Positions 46,451 to 55,441 are shown, counted from the stretch's first letter. The stretch: 64,000 bases of DNA from Oceaniovalibus sp. ACAM 378 (GCF_008085915.1 NZ_VSJK01000003.1:248001-312000); one strand, 5' to 3'. Made by a program: numbers and translations. The notes: generated by a model not told the origin, from the sequence alone.

Positions 46451-48730
46451 TCAGCCATAGCTGGACACCGGCATTCCGGCGAGCGCGGCCATGTTCAGAA
46501 GGCCGCGCACTGTCACGCCGGGGGTGACGATATGCGCGCGGTTGCCCATACCCATCAGGATCGGCCCAACCTCAAGCCCGTCTGCCACCGATTTCAGGAT
46601 GTTGCGCGTCGCGCCTGCCGCGTCGGTGTTGGTATAGACCAGCACGTTGGCCTTTCCGGTCAGGCGGCTGCCCGGGAAAAGACGTTCGCGCAGATCCGGG
46701 TCAAGTGCGGCGTCGGTGTGCATCTCGCCCTCATATTCAAACCCGGTATCGGTGGCATCGAGCAAGGCCAGCGCATCGCGTGCCACCCGGCCTGAACGGC
46801 TGTCGAGGTTGCCGAACTGGCTGCCCGAACACAGGGCCACCTTGGGTTTGATCCCAAAGCGTTTCACATGGCGCGCGGCGGCGATCATCGTTTCAGCCAG
46901 TTGCCGCGCATCGGGTTCGGTGTTGACATGGGTGTCGGCGATGAACAGCGGCCCCTTGTCCAGGATCATCAGCGACAGTGCCCCGGCCGGGTGCAAATCG
47001 TCGTTCGCCAGGATCTGCTGGATGTAATTCAGGTGCCACAGGTACTGACCCACAGTGCCGCAGATCATGCTGTCCGCCTCGCCCCGGTGGACCATCGTCG
47101 CGGCGATGGCGGTGGAGTTGGTGCGCAGGATCGCCTTGGCCAGATCGGGGGTGACACCCTTGCGCTGCATGATGGCGTGATAGCTGCCCCAGTAATCCCG
47201 GTATCTTGCGTCGCTTTCAGGGTTCACCAGTTCGAAATGCTCACCGGCCCGCACCGAAAGCCCCTCACGCTCGATCCGTTGTTCGATCACCTCGGGGCGG
47301 CCGACAAGGATGGCGGTTTCGCTCAGCTCTTCGGTCATTGACTGAACGGTACGCAGCACACGGGGTTCTTCGCCCTCGGCAAACACGATGCGGCGCTGTT
47401 CCTTGCGCGCGGCCATGAAAACCGGCCGCATGATCAGGGCCGAGCGATAGACCTGAGTTTGCAGGCTTTTGCCGTAGGCCTCCAGATCAATCTCGCGTGT
47501 CGCCACGCCGCTTTCGATGGCCGCTTTGGCCACAGCCACAGCGATGGTCGGCAAAAGCCGGGGGTCAAAGGGTTTCGGGATCAGGTATTCCGGGCCAAAC
47601 GCGAGCCGTTCGCCCTGATATGCCGCACCCAGTTCGGCGCTGGCCGGCGCGCGGGCAAGCCCGGCAATCGCTTCGACACAGGCGACTTTCATCGCGTCGT
47701 TGATCTCGGTCGCGCCGGAATCCAGCGCGCCGCGAAAGATGAACGGGAAGCACAACACGTTGTTCACCTGGTTCGGATAATCGCTGCGCCCTGTGGCAAT
47801 CAGCGCCTCGGGGGAAACCTCGCGTACCAGCTCGGGCATGATTTCGGGTGTTGGATTGGCCAGCGCAAAGATGATCGGATGGGCGGCCATCTTTTTGACC
47901 ATCTCCTGCGTCAGCAGGCCGGGGCCAGAGACGCCAAGAAACAGGTCGGCGCCCTCCATCGCATCCATCACGCTGCGCATCTCGGTATTGCGCGCGAATT
48001 CTGCCTTCTCTGCGGTCAGGTTGTTGCGCGAGGTGTGCACCACTCCCTTGGAATCCAGCATGGTGATGTTTTCCTTCTGGACCCCCATCACCATCATCAT
48101 CTTCAGGCAGGCAATACCGGCGGCCCCGGCGCCCAATGCGACGACCTTGATATCCTCGAACCGCTTGTTCGCCACCAGCAGCGCGTTGGTGGCGGCGGCG
48201 GCGGCAACGATGGCAGTGCCGTGCTGGTCGTCGTGAAAGACCGGGATGCCCATCCGTTCACGGCAGATCCGTTCGACGATGAAACAGTCGGGGGCCTTGA
48301 TGTCTTCGAGATTTATCGCGCCGAATGTCGGCTCCAGACGGCAGACCAGATCGGCCAGCTTTTCGGGGTCGGTCTCGTTCACTTCGATATCGAAACAATC
48401 GATCCCGGCGAATTTCTTGAACAGGACCGCCTTGCCCTCCATCACCGGTTTGGACGCCTGCGCGCCGATGTCGCCCAGACCCAGAACCGCGGTGCCATTG
48501 GTGATCACCGCGACCAGATTGCCCTTCGCGGTATAGCGGAAGGCTTCCTGTGCGTTCTTCTCGATTTCCAGACAGGCTTCGGCCACGCCGGGGGAATAGG
48601 CGCGGCTCAGGTCGCGCCCGGTCGCCATTGGCTTGGTCGCCCGGATCTCGAGCTTTCCGGGCCGGGGGAATTCGTGATAATCCAGTGCGGCCTGGCGTTC
48701 AGTGGCCTTTTTGGTGTCTTCTGGTGACAT
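46451..48730 (-). CDS. maeB: NADP-dependent malic enzyme with phosphotransacetylase-like domain
   Basis: Oxidative decarboxylation of malate to pyruvate. The 759-residue hybrid form has the malic enzyme domain at residues 1-430 ([44 protein letters not shown] near 170, [14 protein letters not shown] near 198) and a phosphotransacetylase-like domain at about 440-759 without expected transferase activity. AGGAGAATTGAG precedes the ATG. It lies between the urate permease and the bhc operon on the same strand and could drain C4 acids made by the cycle. The 287 bases upstream hold an ATAACGTAA word and no gene. Confidence 0.96.
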   Translation of the reverse strand: MSPEDTKKATERQAALDYHEFPRPGKLEIRATKPMATGRDLSRAYSPGVAEACLEIEKNAQEAFRYTAKGNLVAVITNGTAVLGLGDIGAQASKPVMEGKAVLFKKFAGIDCFDIEVNETDPEKLADLVCRLEPTFGAINLEDIKAPDCFIVERICRERMGIPVFHDDQHGTAIVAAAAATNALLVANKRFEDIKVVALGAGAAGIACLKMMMVMGVQKENITMLDSKGVVHTSRNNLTAEKAEFARNTEMRSVMDAMEGADLFLGVSGPGLLTQEMVKKMAAHPIIFALANPTPEIMPELVREVSPEALIATGRSDYPNQVNNVLCFPFIFRGALDSGATEINDAMKVACVEAIAGLARAPASAELGAAYQGERLAFGPEYLIPKPFDPRLLPTIAVAVAKAAIESGVATREIDLEAYGKSLQTQVYRSALIMRPVFMAARKEQRRIVFAEGEEPRVLRTVQSMTEELSETAILVGRPEVIEQRIEREGLSVRAGEHFELVNPESDARYRDYWGSYHAIMQRKGVTPDLAKAILRTNSTAIAATMVHRGEADSMICGTVGQYLWHLNYIQQILANDDLHPAGALSLMILDKGPLFIADTHVNTEPDARQLAETMIAAARHVKRFGIKPKVALCSGSQFGNLDSRSGRVARDALALLDATDTGFEYEGEMHTDAALDPDLRERLFPGSRLTGKANVLVYTNTDAAGATRNILKSVADGLEVGPILMGMGNRAHIVTPGVTVRGLLNMAALAGMPVSSYG

Positions 48731-49017
48731 CTCAATTCTCCTGTTGCGGCTTTTTTTATATTCTTACGTTATGCCAAAGCGTCTGGCAGTTCATCAAAAC
48801 CGGCGTCTTCAGCAAAACCACCGGCTGCTGCTTGGGTTCGGGACTGCGCAGCACTGTGGGGCCCGAGAAGGCGAGGGCGTGCCACGGGAAGTCGCCCCCG
48901 TTCCGTTGATTTTGTCAAAGAGCCTGCGCGCGCGATCGGTCGATGAGGTCGTGACGTCCGGCAAGGCCCGACCGATGCGCCCAAGCGCGACGGTGCGATG
49001 GCTTTGCCGGTTCTGCA

Positions 49018-49983
49018 TTAAAAATCGACTTCGATTGCAATGCCTTTTTCCACGGCCAGATCGACAACCGCTGACGCAACTGCCAGATCCTGAAGCCCGA
49101 CACCCGTGCCATCGAACAGGGTGATTTCGTCATCTGACGTGCGGCCCGCGTGGCTGCCGTTGATCACGGCGCCCAGTTCGGTGATGTCTTCGCGACGGAT
49201 CGACAGGTCCAGCATGGCGTGCTGGCATTCGCCGATGGTGATCGACTGGGCGATTTCGTCGGTGAACAGGGTCGCGTGGCCGATCAGGGCGGTATCGACC
49301 TCCATCTTGCCTTTGGTATCCGTGCCCATACAGGCGATATGGGTGCCCGGTTTCACCTGATCGTGGGTCAGGATCGGATCGATGCTGGAGGTGATGGTGA
49401 CGATCACATCGGCCTGCGCCCCCAGTTGTTCGACCGTGACGGATTCGAACGCGAGGCCCAGACCTTCGGCGACTTTGCGCAGCCCATCGAGTTTCTCGGG
49501 CGAGCGGTTCCAGGCCACGACCTTTTCGAAATTCCGTTGTGCAGCGACGGCGCGCAACTGGAACGCCGCCTGATGGCCCGCGCCGATGATGCCAAGCACC
49601 TTTGCGTCCCTGCGCGCCAGATGCGCGACCGAAACCGCTGCGGCGGCGGCAGTGCGCAGAGCGGTCAACAGGTTGCCCCCGACGACGGCGCGGCATTTGC
49701 CAGTGTCGGCATCAAACAGGAACACGGTGGACTGGTGGTTGGTCAGCCCCTTTGCCGCATTGCCCGGCCAATAGCCGCCGGATTTCAACCCGAGATCCAG
49801 CGCCGCCCGGTCGAACCCTGACTTGAATCCGTACAGCGCATCGGCATGGCCGATCGCTTCGCGGATCACCGGAAAGTTGTATGCGGATTTCGCAGCCATC
49901 GAGGCGAAGACCTTTTCAACCGCGTCAAAGCTGGCTTCGGGGGTGATAAGATCGGCAATGGCGGCTTCGGGAACGATGTACAT
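49018..49983 (-). CDS. bhcD: Iminosuccinate reductase BhcD
   Basis: Reduces iminosuccinate to L-aspartate, closing the beta-hydroxyaspartate cycle. The 321-residue protein belongs to the ornithine cyclodeaminase/mu-crystallin family: TLRTAAAAAVSVAHLARRDA leading to the Rossmann loop GIIGAGHQAAFQLRAV near residue 128, ACMGTDTKGKMEVD near 215. The ATG at 49983 has AAGGA upstream. It is the last gene of bhcABCD and is separated from bhcC by 98 bases with a large hairpin. Assignment rests on the family plus the full gene order. Confidence 0.93.
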   Translation of the reverse strand: MYIVPEAAIADLITPEASFDAVEKVFASMAAKSAYNFPVIREAIGHADALYGFKSGFDRAALDLGLKSGGYWPGNAAKGLTNHQSTVFLFDADTGKCRAVVGGNLLTALRTAAAAAVSVAHLARRDAKVLGIIGAGHQAAFQLRAVAAQRNFEKVVAWNRSPEKLDGLRKVAEGLGLAFESVTVEQLGAQADVIVTITSSIDPILTHDQVKPGTHIACMGTDTKGKMEVDTALIGHATLFTDEIAQSITIGECQHAMLDLSIRREDITELGAVINGSHAGRTSDDEITLFDGTGVGLQDLAVASAVVDLAVEKGIAIEVDF

Positions 49984-50007
49984 GGGGAATCCTTCATGGT
50001 TGGCGTC

Positions 50008-50058
50008 GGCACCCCCGGGCCCCGTTGCCGGGGCCTCCTCCCGAGCTCCGGGGGTGCC
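50008..50058 (-). promoter_or_regulatory. Branched hairpin between bhcC and bhcD
   Basis: An 11-base outer stem (50008-50018 with 50048-50058, GGCACCCCCGG) encloses an inner 6-base hairpin (50019-50024 with 50029-50034, GCCCCG) with a 4-base loop. It sits in the minus-strand transcript between the bhcC stop and the bhcD start without a following uridine tract there, so it looks like an mRNA processing or stability element. On the plus strand it is followed by TGTTTTTG. Confidence 0.6.
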
Positions 50059-50081
50059 TGTTTTTGTGGTGAAGCTTCGGC

Positions 50082-51242
50082 TCAATATGCCTTGCCGCGG
50101 GCCGAGACCGGCCACAGGGTTTCCACCTTGCCGCCGCGTACGCCGACATACCAGTCATGCACGTTGCAGGTCGGATCGCAGTGACCCGGCACCAGCCGCA
50201 GCTTTTCGTTGATCTTCAGCACGCCATCGGGGTCGGCGACGACGCCATGCTCATCAGAACACTTGATGTATTTCACATCGTCGCGGCCAAAGATGAACGG
50301 CAGACCACTGTCCACCGATTGCGCCTTGAGGCCGGCATCGACGACGGCCAGATGCGGTTTGGCGTGGCTCATCACACTGGTCAGGATGAACAGCGCATTT
50401 TCCCATTCGCCTGCGTCGATCCGGTTGCCGTCCTTATCATGGATGCGGCCATAGTCGGCATCCATGAAGGCATAGGAACCGCACTGCAATTCGTTATAAA
50501 CGCCTGAATTGCTTTCGAAATAGTACGATCCGGTGCCGCCGCCCGACACGAATTCAGGCTTCAGCCCGATTTCGGTCAGTGCGTCCACGGCATCCTTGAC
50601 CTGTGCGATGGCGGCATCCAGCTTGATCTTACGCTCATCAAAACTGTCGATATGCTGCATTGCGCCCTGATAGGCCTGAATACCGGTGAACTTCAGTCCC
50701 TCGGCGGCATCGATTGCCTTGGCGATTTCCAAGACTGCGGCGGTTGTCGTCACGCCGCAACGTCCAGCGCCGCAATCGATCTCGATAAAGCAATGGATCG
50801 TCGTGCCATGCTTGACCGCCGCCGCCGAAAGATCGGCCACATTCGTCACGTCATCGATACAGACGGTAATCTTCGAGCCGCGCTTGGGCAGGCGGGCCAG
50901 ACGGTCGATCTTGGCCGGATCGCGGACCTGATTGGACACCAGAACGTCCTTGATCCCGCCACGCACAAAAACTTCGGCTTCGCTCACCTTCTGACAGCAA
51001 ACGCCGACTGCACCGCCCAGTTCTTCCTGCAGCTTTTGCACGTCGACCGATTTGTGCATCTTGCCATGCGACCGGTGGCGCATGCCATGGGCCTTGGCAT
51101 AGTGGCCCATCTTCTTGATGTTGCGCTCCAGTGCATCCAGATCCAAAATCAGGCAGGGCGTCTGAATGTCGGCTTCGTCCATGCCGGGAACGGCGGGAAC
51201 GTCATAGCCTACTTCGAGGTCATCATAGTTGATATCTTTCAA
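50082..51242 (-). CDS. bhcC: Beta-hydroxyaspartate aldolase BhcC
   Basis: Joins glycine and glyoxylate to (2R,3S)-beta-hydroxyaspartate. The 386-residue PLP enzyme is of the D-threonine aldolase (fold-type III) family: QTPCLILDLDALERNIKKM near residue 36, MRHRSHGKMHKSVDVQKLQ near 60 (PLP lysine), EIDCGAGRCG near 160, VSGGGTGSYYFES near 225, and the metal ligands in SDEHGVV and PGHCDPTCN near 330-365. The start is TTG at 51242: AGGAG lies just upstream, no in-frame ATG occurs near the family N-terminus, and the upstream gene stop overlaps the ribosome site. Confidence 0.95.
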   Translation of the reverse strand: MKDINYDDLEVGYDVPAVPGMDEADIQTPCLILDLDALERNIKKMGHYAKAHGMRHRSHGKMHKSVDVQKLQEELGGAVGVCCQKVSEAEVFVRGGIKDVLVSNQVRDPAKIDRLARLPKRGSKITVCIDDVTNVADLSAAAVKHGTTIHCFIEIDCGAGRCGVTTTAAVLEIAKAIDAAEGLKFTGIQAYQGAMQHIDSFDERKIKLDAAIAQVKDAVDALTEIGLKPEFVSGGGTGSYYFESNSGVYNELQCGSYAFMDADYGRIHDKDGNRIDAGEWENALFILTSVMSHAKPHLAVVDAGLKAQSVDSGLPFIFGRDDVKYIKCSDEHGVVADPDGVLKINEKLRLVPGHCDPTCNVHDWYVGVRGGKVETLWPVSARGKAY

Positions 51243-51253
51243 GGTCTTAGCTC

Positions 51254-52240
51254 CTAATGCTGCATCCAGGGCAATTTGCCCAGATCGACGTTTCCGCCAG
51301 TGATGACGACGCCGACGCGCTTGCCGGCAAAGACTTCGGGGTTTCTGAGGATTACGGCCAGCGGGACGGCGCTGCTGGATTCCATCACAATTTTCATACG
51401 TTGCCAAGTCAGGCGCATCGCATCGATAATCTCTTGATCGCTTGCCGTCAGGATGTCGGTGACGTGGGTCTTGACGAAATGCCAGGTCAGTTCTTTCAGC
51501 GGCACCTTGAGCCCGTCTGCGACGGTTTCCGGGGCATCGTCGGCGATGATGTGACCGGCCCTGAAAGACCGGGCCGCATCGTCAGCCTGATCCGGTTCGG
51601 CGGCATAGATCCGGACGTCGGGCGCAATGGTGGACAGGGTCAGGCAAGTCCCCGAGATCATCCCGCCGCCACCGATCGGCGCGATCACAGCGTCAAGACC
51701 GCCGCCGTGATCCTGCTCCATCTGTTCCAGCAGTTCGCGCGAACAGGTTGCCTGACCCGCAATCACCCGAGGGTCGTTATAGGGATGCACAAAATCAGCC
51801 CCGGTTTCTTCCTGGACACGGGCGAAATATTCCTCGCGGCTGGTGGTCGAGGGTTCGCATTCCGTCACGATGCCGCCGTATCCTTTGACCGCATCTTTTT
51901 TGGCCTGAGGCGCCGTGCGCGGCATCACAACGTGGCACGGAATGCCGCGCCGACCGGCCGCATAGGCGAGTGACAGCGCGTGATTACCGCTGGAATGGGT
52001 CGCAACACCGTTTTTCGCCATTTCATCCGAAAGACCGAACACCGCATTGGATGCGCCGCGCACCTTGAACGCGCCGGCCTTCTGGAAATTCTCGCACTTG
52101 AAGAACAGTTGCGCACCGGTCAGGGCGTTCAGATAGGACGAAGTCAGAACCGGTGTGCGATGAATATGCGGGCAAACGCGATCGTGCGCCTCGATCACGT
52201 CGTCCCATGTGGGGATGATCATTCCGTTAACGTCTTTCAT
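51254..52240 (-). CDS. bhcB: Beta-hydroxyaspartate dehydratase BhcB
   Basis: PLP enzyme dehydrating beta-hydroxyaspartate to iminosuccinate. The 328-residue threonine/serine-dehydratase-like protein has KCENFQKAGAFKVRGASNA with PLP-binding Lys59, HSSGNHALSLAYAA near 84, the phosphate loop PIGGGGMISG near 190 and VVITGGNVDL near the end. It overlaps bhcA by 4 bases and is followed at once by bhcC. By sequence alone it could be a threonine dehydratase; the operon fixes the role. Confidence 0.94.
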   Translation of the reverse strand: MKDVNGMIIPTWDDVIEAHDRVCPHIHRTPVLTSSYLNALTGAQLFFKCENFQKAGAFKVRGASNAVFGLSDEMAKNGVATHSSGNHALSLAYAAGRRGIPCHVVMPRTAPQAKKDAVKGYGGIVTECEPSTTSREEYFARVQEETGADFVHPYNDPRVIAGQATCSRELLEQMEQDHGGGLDAVIAPIGGGGMISGTCLTLSTIAPDVRIYAAEPDQADDAARSFRAGHIIADDAPETVADGLKVPLKELTWHFVKTHVTDILTASDQEIIDAMRLTWQRMKIVMESSSAVPLAVILRNPEVFAGKRVGVVITGGNVDLGKLPWMQH

Positions 52241-53427
52241 TCTGCAGCAGCCTTTTTCTGGGCATTGTCGCGGCGATAGAAATTTTGCGCCGCGGCAACG
52301 CCCGAACCCAGTTTGATATCAAGCCCCAGGTCGACCATCACCATTTCAGCAACACCCAGACCCGAAAGCATCATTGCGTCGGTCAGCGAACCGAGATGGC
52401 CGATCCGGAAAACCTTGCCTGCGACTTCGCCCAGACCGACGCCAAATGCCATACCGTAATCGCGCGCCGCGACGGTGACGATATCGGTGGCGTCGAACCC
52501 TTTGGGCGTGCAGATCGCTGAAACGCTGTCGGAATACAGCTCGGGGGATGCCGCGCAGAGCTTCAGGCCCCAGGCGTCGACAGCGCGTCGCACCCCGGTG
52601 GCGATACGGGTGTGACGGGCCAGAACGTTGTCCAGACCTTCGGCCTCGATCAATTCAATCGACAGTTTCAGACCGTTCAACAGGCCAACCGGCGGCGTAT
52701 AGGGATAGGCATTGTTGGCATAGCCTTTGGCCATGTCGCGGATGTCGAAAAAGGTGCGCGGCAGGGTCGCGGTATCAATCGCCTTCATCGCCTTGTCGGA
52801 AAATCCGACGATTGCCAGACCGGCGGGCAGCATAAAGCCTTTTTGCGATCCGGTGACGGCAATATCGACGCCCCAATCGTCCATCCGGAAATCCATCGAC
52901 CCGATCGAGCTGACGCCATCGACAAACAGCATCGCGGGGTGTTTGGCGGCATCCAGAGCGCGGCGCACCGCAGCGATGTCTGATTTCACACCGGTCGCGG
53001 TTTCGTTGTGGGTGGCCAGCACGACCTTGATCGAATGGGATTTGTCGGCCTTCAGGGCCTCTTCGTATTTGTCGGCAGGCAGACCCTCACCCCAAGGGGT
53101 TTCGACAATCTGCACGTCCAGTTGATGACGCTGGCACATGTCGATCCAGCGGTGGCTGAACATGCCGTTGCGCGCGGCCAGAACCTTGTCCCCGGGGGAC
53201 AGCGTGTTGGTCAGCGCGGTTTCCCAGCCGCCGGTGCCCGTGGAGGGGAAGATGAAAATCTTTGCGCTTTCGGATTTCAGGATACGGCGCACGCCATCGA
53301 GGCAGGGATGCAGGATCTTGCCAAACACGGGCGACCGGTGGTCAATCGTCGGCATATAGCAGGCTTGGCGGATCGCCTCGGGCATGTTGGTCGGGCCGGG
53401 AATGAAAACTGGGTTCTGAAAGCTCAT
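52237..53427 (-). CDS. bhcA: Aspartate-glyoxylate aminotransferase BhcA
   Basis: Transfers the amino group of aspartate to glyoxylate, giving oxaloacetate and glycine. The 396-residue class V aminotransferase has IPGPTNMPEAIR at the start, PSTGTGGWETALTN near 61, ATHNETATGV near 138, VDGVSSIGS near 169 and PLP Lys196 in TGSQKGFM. Length and motifs are shared with serine-glyoxylate aminotransferases; the bhcABCD order and bhcR next door support BhcA. First gene of the operon, divergent from bhcR. Confidence 0.95.
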   Translation of the reverse strand: MSFQNPVFIPGPTNMPEAIRQACYMPTIDHRSPVFGKILHPCLDGVRRILKSESAKIFIFPSTGTGGWETALTNTLSPGDKVLAARNGMFSHRWIDMCQRHQLDVQIVETPWGEGLPADKYEEALKADKSHSIKVVLATHNETATGVKSDIAAVRRALDAAKHPAMLFVDGVSSIGSMDFRMDDWGVDIAVTGSQKGFMLPAGLAIVGFSDKAMKAIDTATLPRTFFDIRDMAKGYANNAYPYTPPVGLLNGLKLSIELIEAEGLDNVLARHTRIATGVRRAVDAWGLKLCAASPELYSDSVSAICTPKGFDATDIVTVAARDYGMAFGVGLGEVAGKVFRIGHLGSLTDAMMLSGLGVAEMVMVDLGLDIKLGSGVAAAQNFYRRDNAQKKAAAE

Positions 53428-53485
53428 GTCGTCCTCCGTCAGGTTGGGTTGCCCCTACGATAAGTCCAACCGCCATGTTCTCCTA

Positions 53486-53558
53486 GTTTTCTGAAAAAGT
53501 TTTCCGTTTCCGAATTTTCCCAATTCATGCCATGTTATCAAGGTACTGAATTTTTCAA
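53486..53558. promoter_or_regulatory. Divergent bhcA/bhcR control region with IclR-like palindromes
   Basis: The 171 bases between the divergent genes are AT-rich. TTTTC-TGA-AAAAGTTTTCC at 53487-53505 contains overlapping GAAAA/TTTTC repeats, and TGAATTTTTCA at 53547-53557 is a perfect 4-base dyad with a 3-base centre. These resemble the A/T-rich dyads bound by IclR-family proteins and are candidate BhcR sites. Confidence 0.5.
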
Positions 53559-53598
53559 CTCGGTCTACCCGGATCATCAGATAAATTGGCAGGACCTT

Positions 53599-54459
53599 AT
53601 GGATTTCGCAAAGAATGACGGGCCCGGTTCCCCAGCAGCGACACCGCGCAAGGCGCGAGGGCGTCCGCGCGGGTTCAATGACAGCACCGAACAGAACACG
53701 ATCAAGTCGCTGGACCGTGCGATGACCCTGCTGGCCCGCCTGTCGGACCTTGAGGGGGCGACCCTGACCGGTCTGGCCGATGATCTGGGCGAGTCGCCAT
53801 CGACCCTGTACCGGGTGCTGACCACCTTGCAGGCCCACAGCATTGTCGAGACTGATGACAGCGATCAGACTTGGCACATCGGTCCGGGCGCGTTTCTGAT
53901 CGGGTCGGCGTTCTTGCGACGCACCAGCCTGATTGACCGATCCCGCCCCGCCTTGCGGCATTTGATGCGCGACAGCGGTGAGACGGCCAATTTGGGAATT
54001 CTGAACGAAGGTCAGGTGCTGTTTGTCAGTCAGGTGGAAACCCGCGCGCCGATCCGTGCGTTCTTTCCGCCCGGCACACGGTCTGCGCTGCATGCATCAG
54101 GCATCGGCAAGGTGCTTATGGCGGATATGGATGACGCCAGCCTTGCGCTTCTGATTGCTGCCGGGCTGCCACGCTACACTGAAAATACCCTGACCGAAGG
54201 CGATGCCCTGATCCGGGATATGGAAGTGATCCGGGCGCGCGGATATTCGCTGGACGACGAAGAGCGTAACGAGGGTATGCGATGTATCGCTGCCCCGGTG
54301 CGCAATGCCCATGACGAGGTGGTGGCGGGTCTGTCGTTGTCGGGGCCGACGGGGCGGGTCACCACCGCCCGCATCCCCGAACTTGCGTCACTTGTGGTCG
54401 CCGCAGCCGAAAGTGTGACCCGCGGCCTTGGCGGCCACCCCTCAGCGACGGGTCAGTGA
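53599..54459 (+). CDS. bhcR: IclR-family regulator BhcR
   Basis: A 286-residue IclR regulator: N-terminal winged HTH (IKSLDRAMTLLARLSDLEGA, LGESPSTLYRVLTTLQAHSI) and C-terminal effector domain (GETANLGILNEGQVLFVSQV, LHASGIGKVLMADM, DDEERNEGMRCIAAPV). BhcR in Paracoccus controls bhcABCD and senses glyoxylate; divergence from bhcA here matches that arrangement. The ATG at 53599 has AGGA upstream; the longer frame adds unlikely residues. Its 3' end overlaps the ureidoglycine aminohydrolase gene by 18 bases, tail to tail. Confidence 0.93.
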   Translation: MDFAKNDGPGSPAATPRKARGRPRGFNDSTEQNTIKSLDRAMTLLARLSDLEGATLTGLADDLGESPSTLYRVLTTLQAHSIVETDDSDQTWHIGPGAFLIGSAFLRRTSLIDRSRPALRHLMRDSGETANLGILNEGQVLFVSQVETRAPIRAFFPPGTRSALHASGIGKVLMADMDDASLALLIAAGLPRYTENTLTEGDALIRDMEVIRARGYSLDDEERNEGMRCIAAPVRNAHDEVVAGLSLSGPTGRVTTARIPELASLVVAAAESVTRGLGGHPSATGQ

Positions 54460-55275
54460 CAGGGCGGCGTGGCGGTTCACATCCTTGTACAGCAGATAGC
54501 GGAACGGCCCCGGGCCGCCAGCATAACAGGCCTGCGGGCAGAAGGCGCGCAGCCACATGAAATCGCCGGCCTCAACCTCGACCCAGTCCTTGTTCAGGGC
54601 ATAGACCGCCTTGCCTTGCAGCACGTACAGCCCGTGTTCCATCACATGGGTTTCCAGAAACGGGATCACGCCGCCCGGTTGCAGGGTGACGATGGTAACA
54701 TGCATGTCGTGGCGCAGATCGCCCGGATCGACAAAGCGCGTCGTTGCCCATGCGCCGTTGGTGTCGGGCATGACATATGGCGCGATGTCCTGTTCATTCA
54801 GGATCAGCGGCTCGGGCTTTTCAATCCCCGGTGCGGCTTCATAGGCCTTGCGAACCCAGTGGAACCGGGTCACCGCATCGGTGTTGTTGCGCAATGACCA
54901 GTCGGCGCCTGCAGGGATATAGGCATATCCGCCCTCAGTCAGCGCGTGGGCTGTGCCGCCGATGGTCAGGGTGAACCCGCCCTCGACGACGAACAACACG
55001 CCCTGCGCGCCATCATCGGCTTCCGGGCGATCGCTGCCGCCGCCGGGTTGGACCTCCATGATGTATTGCGAGAACGTCTCGGCGAAACCGGTCATCGGGC
55101 GGGCAATGATCCACAGGCGCGTGGCGTCCCAGTGGGGCAGGGCGCTGGTGGTGATATCGCGCATCGTGCCATGTGGAATCACGGCATAGGCATCGGTGAA
55201 CACCGCACGTCCGGTCAGAAGATCGGTTTGCGGAGGATGGCCGCCGGTGGGGGCGAAATACTTGGGCGCGGTCAT
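54442..55275 (-). CDS. allE: (S)-Ureidoglycine aminohydrolase (bicupin)
   Basis: Hydrolyses (S)-ureidoglycine to ureidoglycolate and ammonia. The 277-residue protein has two cupin repeats; the first around QPGGGSDRPEADDGAQGVLF (residues 76-95), the second around LQPGGVIPFLETHVMEHGLY near 200 with the metal-binding Glu/His set, and KDWVEVEAGDFMWLRAFCPQ near 230. This matches plant and bacterial UGHY/YlbA. It makes the substrate of AllA 11 kb away while sitting beside bhcR, tying ureide breakdown to the glyoxylate regulator. Confidence 0.93.
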   Translation of the reverse strand: MTAPKYFAPTGGHPPQTDLLTGRAVFTDAYAVIPHGTMRDITTSALPHWDATRLWIIARPMTGFAETFSQYIMEVQPGGGSDRPEADDGAQGVLFVVEGGFTLTIGGTAHALTEGGYAYIPAGADWSLRNNTDAVTRFHWVRKAYEAAPGIEKPEPLILNEQDIAPYVMPDTNGAWATTRFVDPGDLRHDMHVTIVTLQPGGVIPFLETHVMEHGLYVLQGKAVYALNKDWVEVEAGDFMWLRAFCPQACYAGGPGPFRYLLYKDVNRHAALSLTRR

Positions 55276-55414
55276 GGTGCTCTCCGATACATGGGTCTGG
55301 CGCCATCATCGCGATGTTCGCAACCGGTGACAGGGATATAATTTAACAAGTTCTTTCGGTTATTTTTGAAGAAACAGCAGGGCACAGCACAGGCCTGCGG
55401 CAACCCGGCCAGCC

Positions 55415-55441
55415 GCGCTCCCTTCCTTGGATAGGGAGCGC
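55415..55441 (-). terminator. Hairpin after purL
   Basis: GCGCTCCC (55415-55422) and GGGAGCGC (55434-55441) form a perfect 8-base stem with an 11-base loop, 5 bases beyond the purL stop. There is no uridine tract on the minus strand; on the plus strand GTTTTC follows. Confidence 0.55.
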
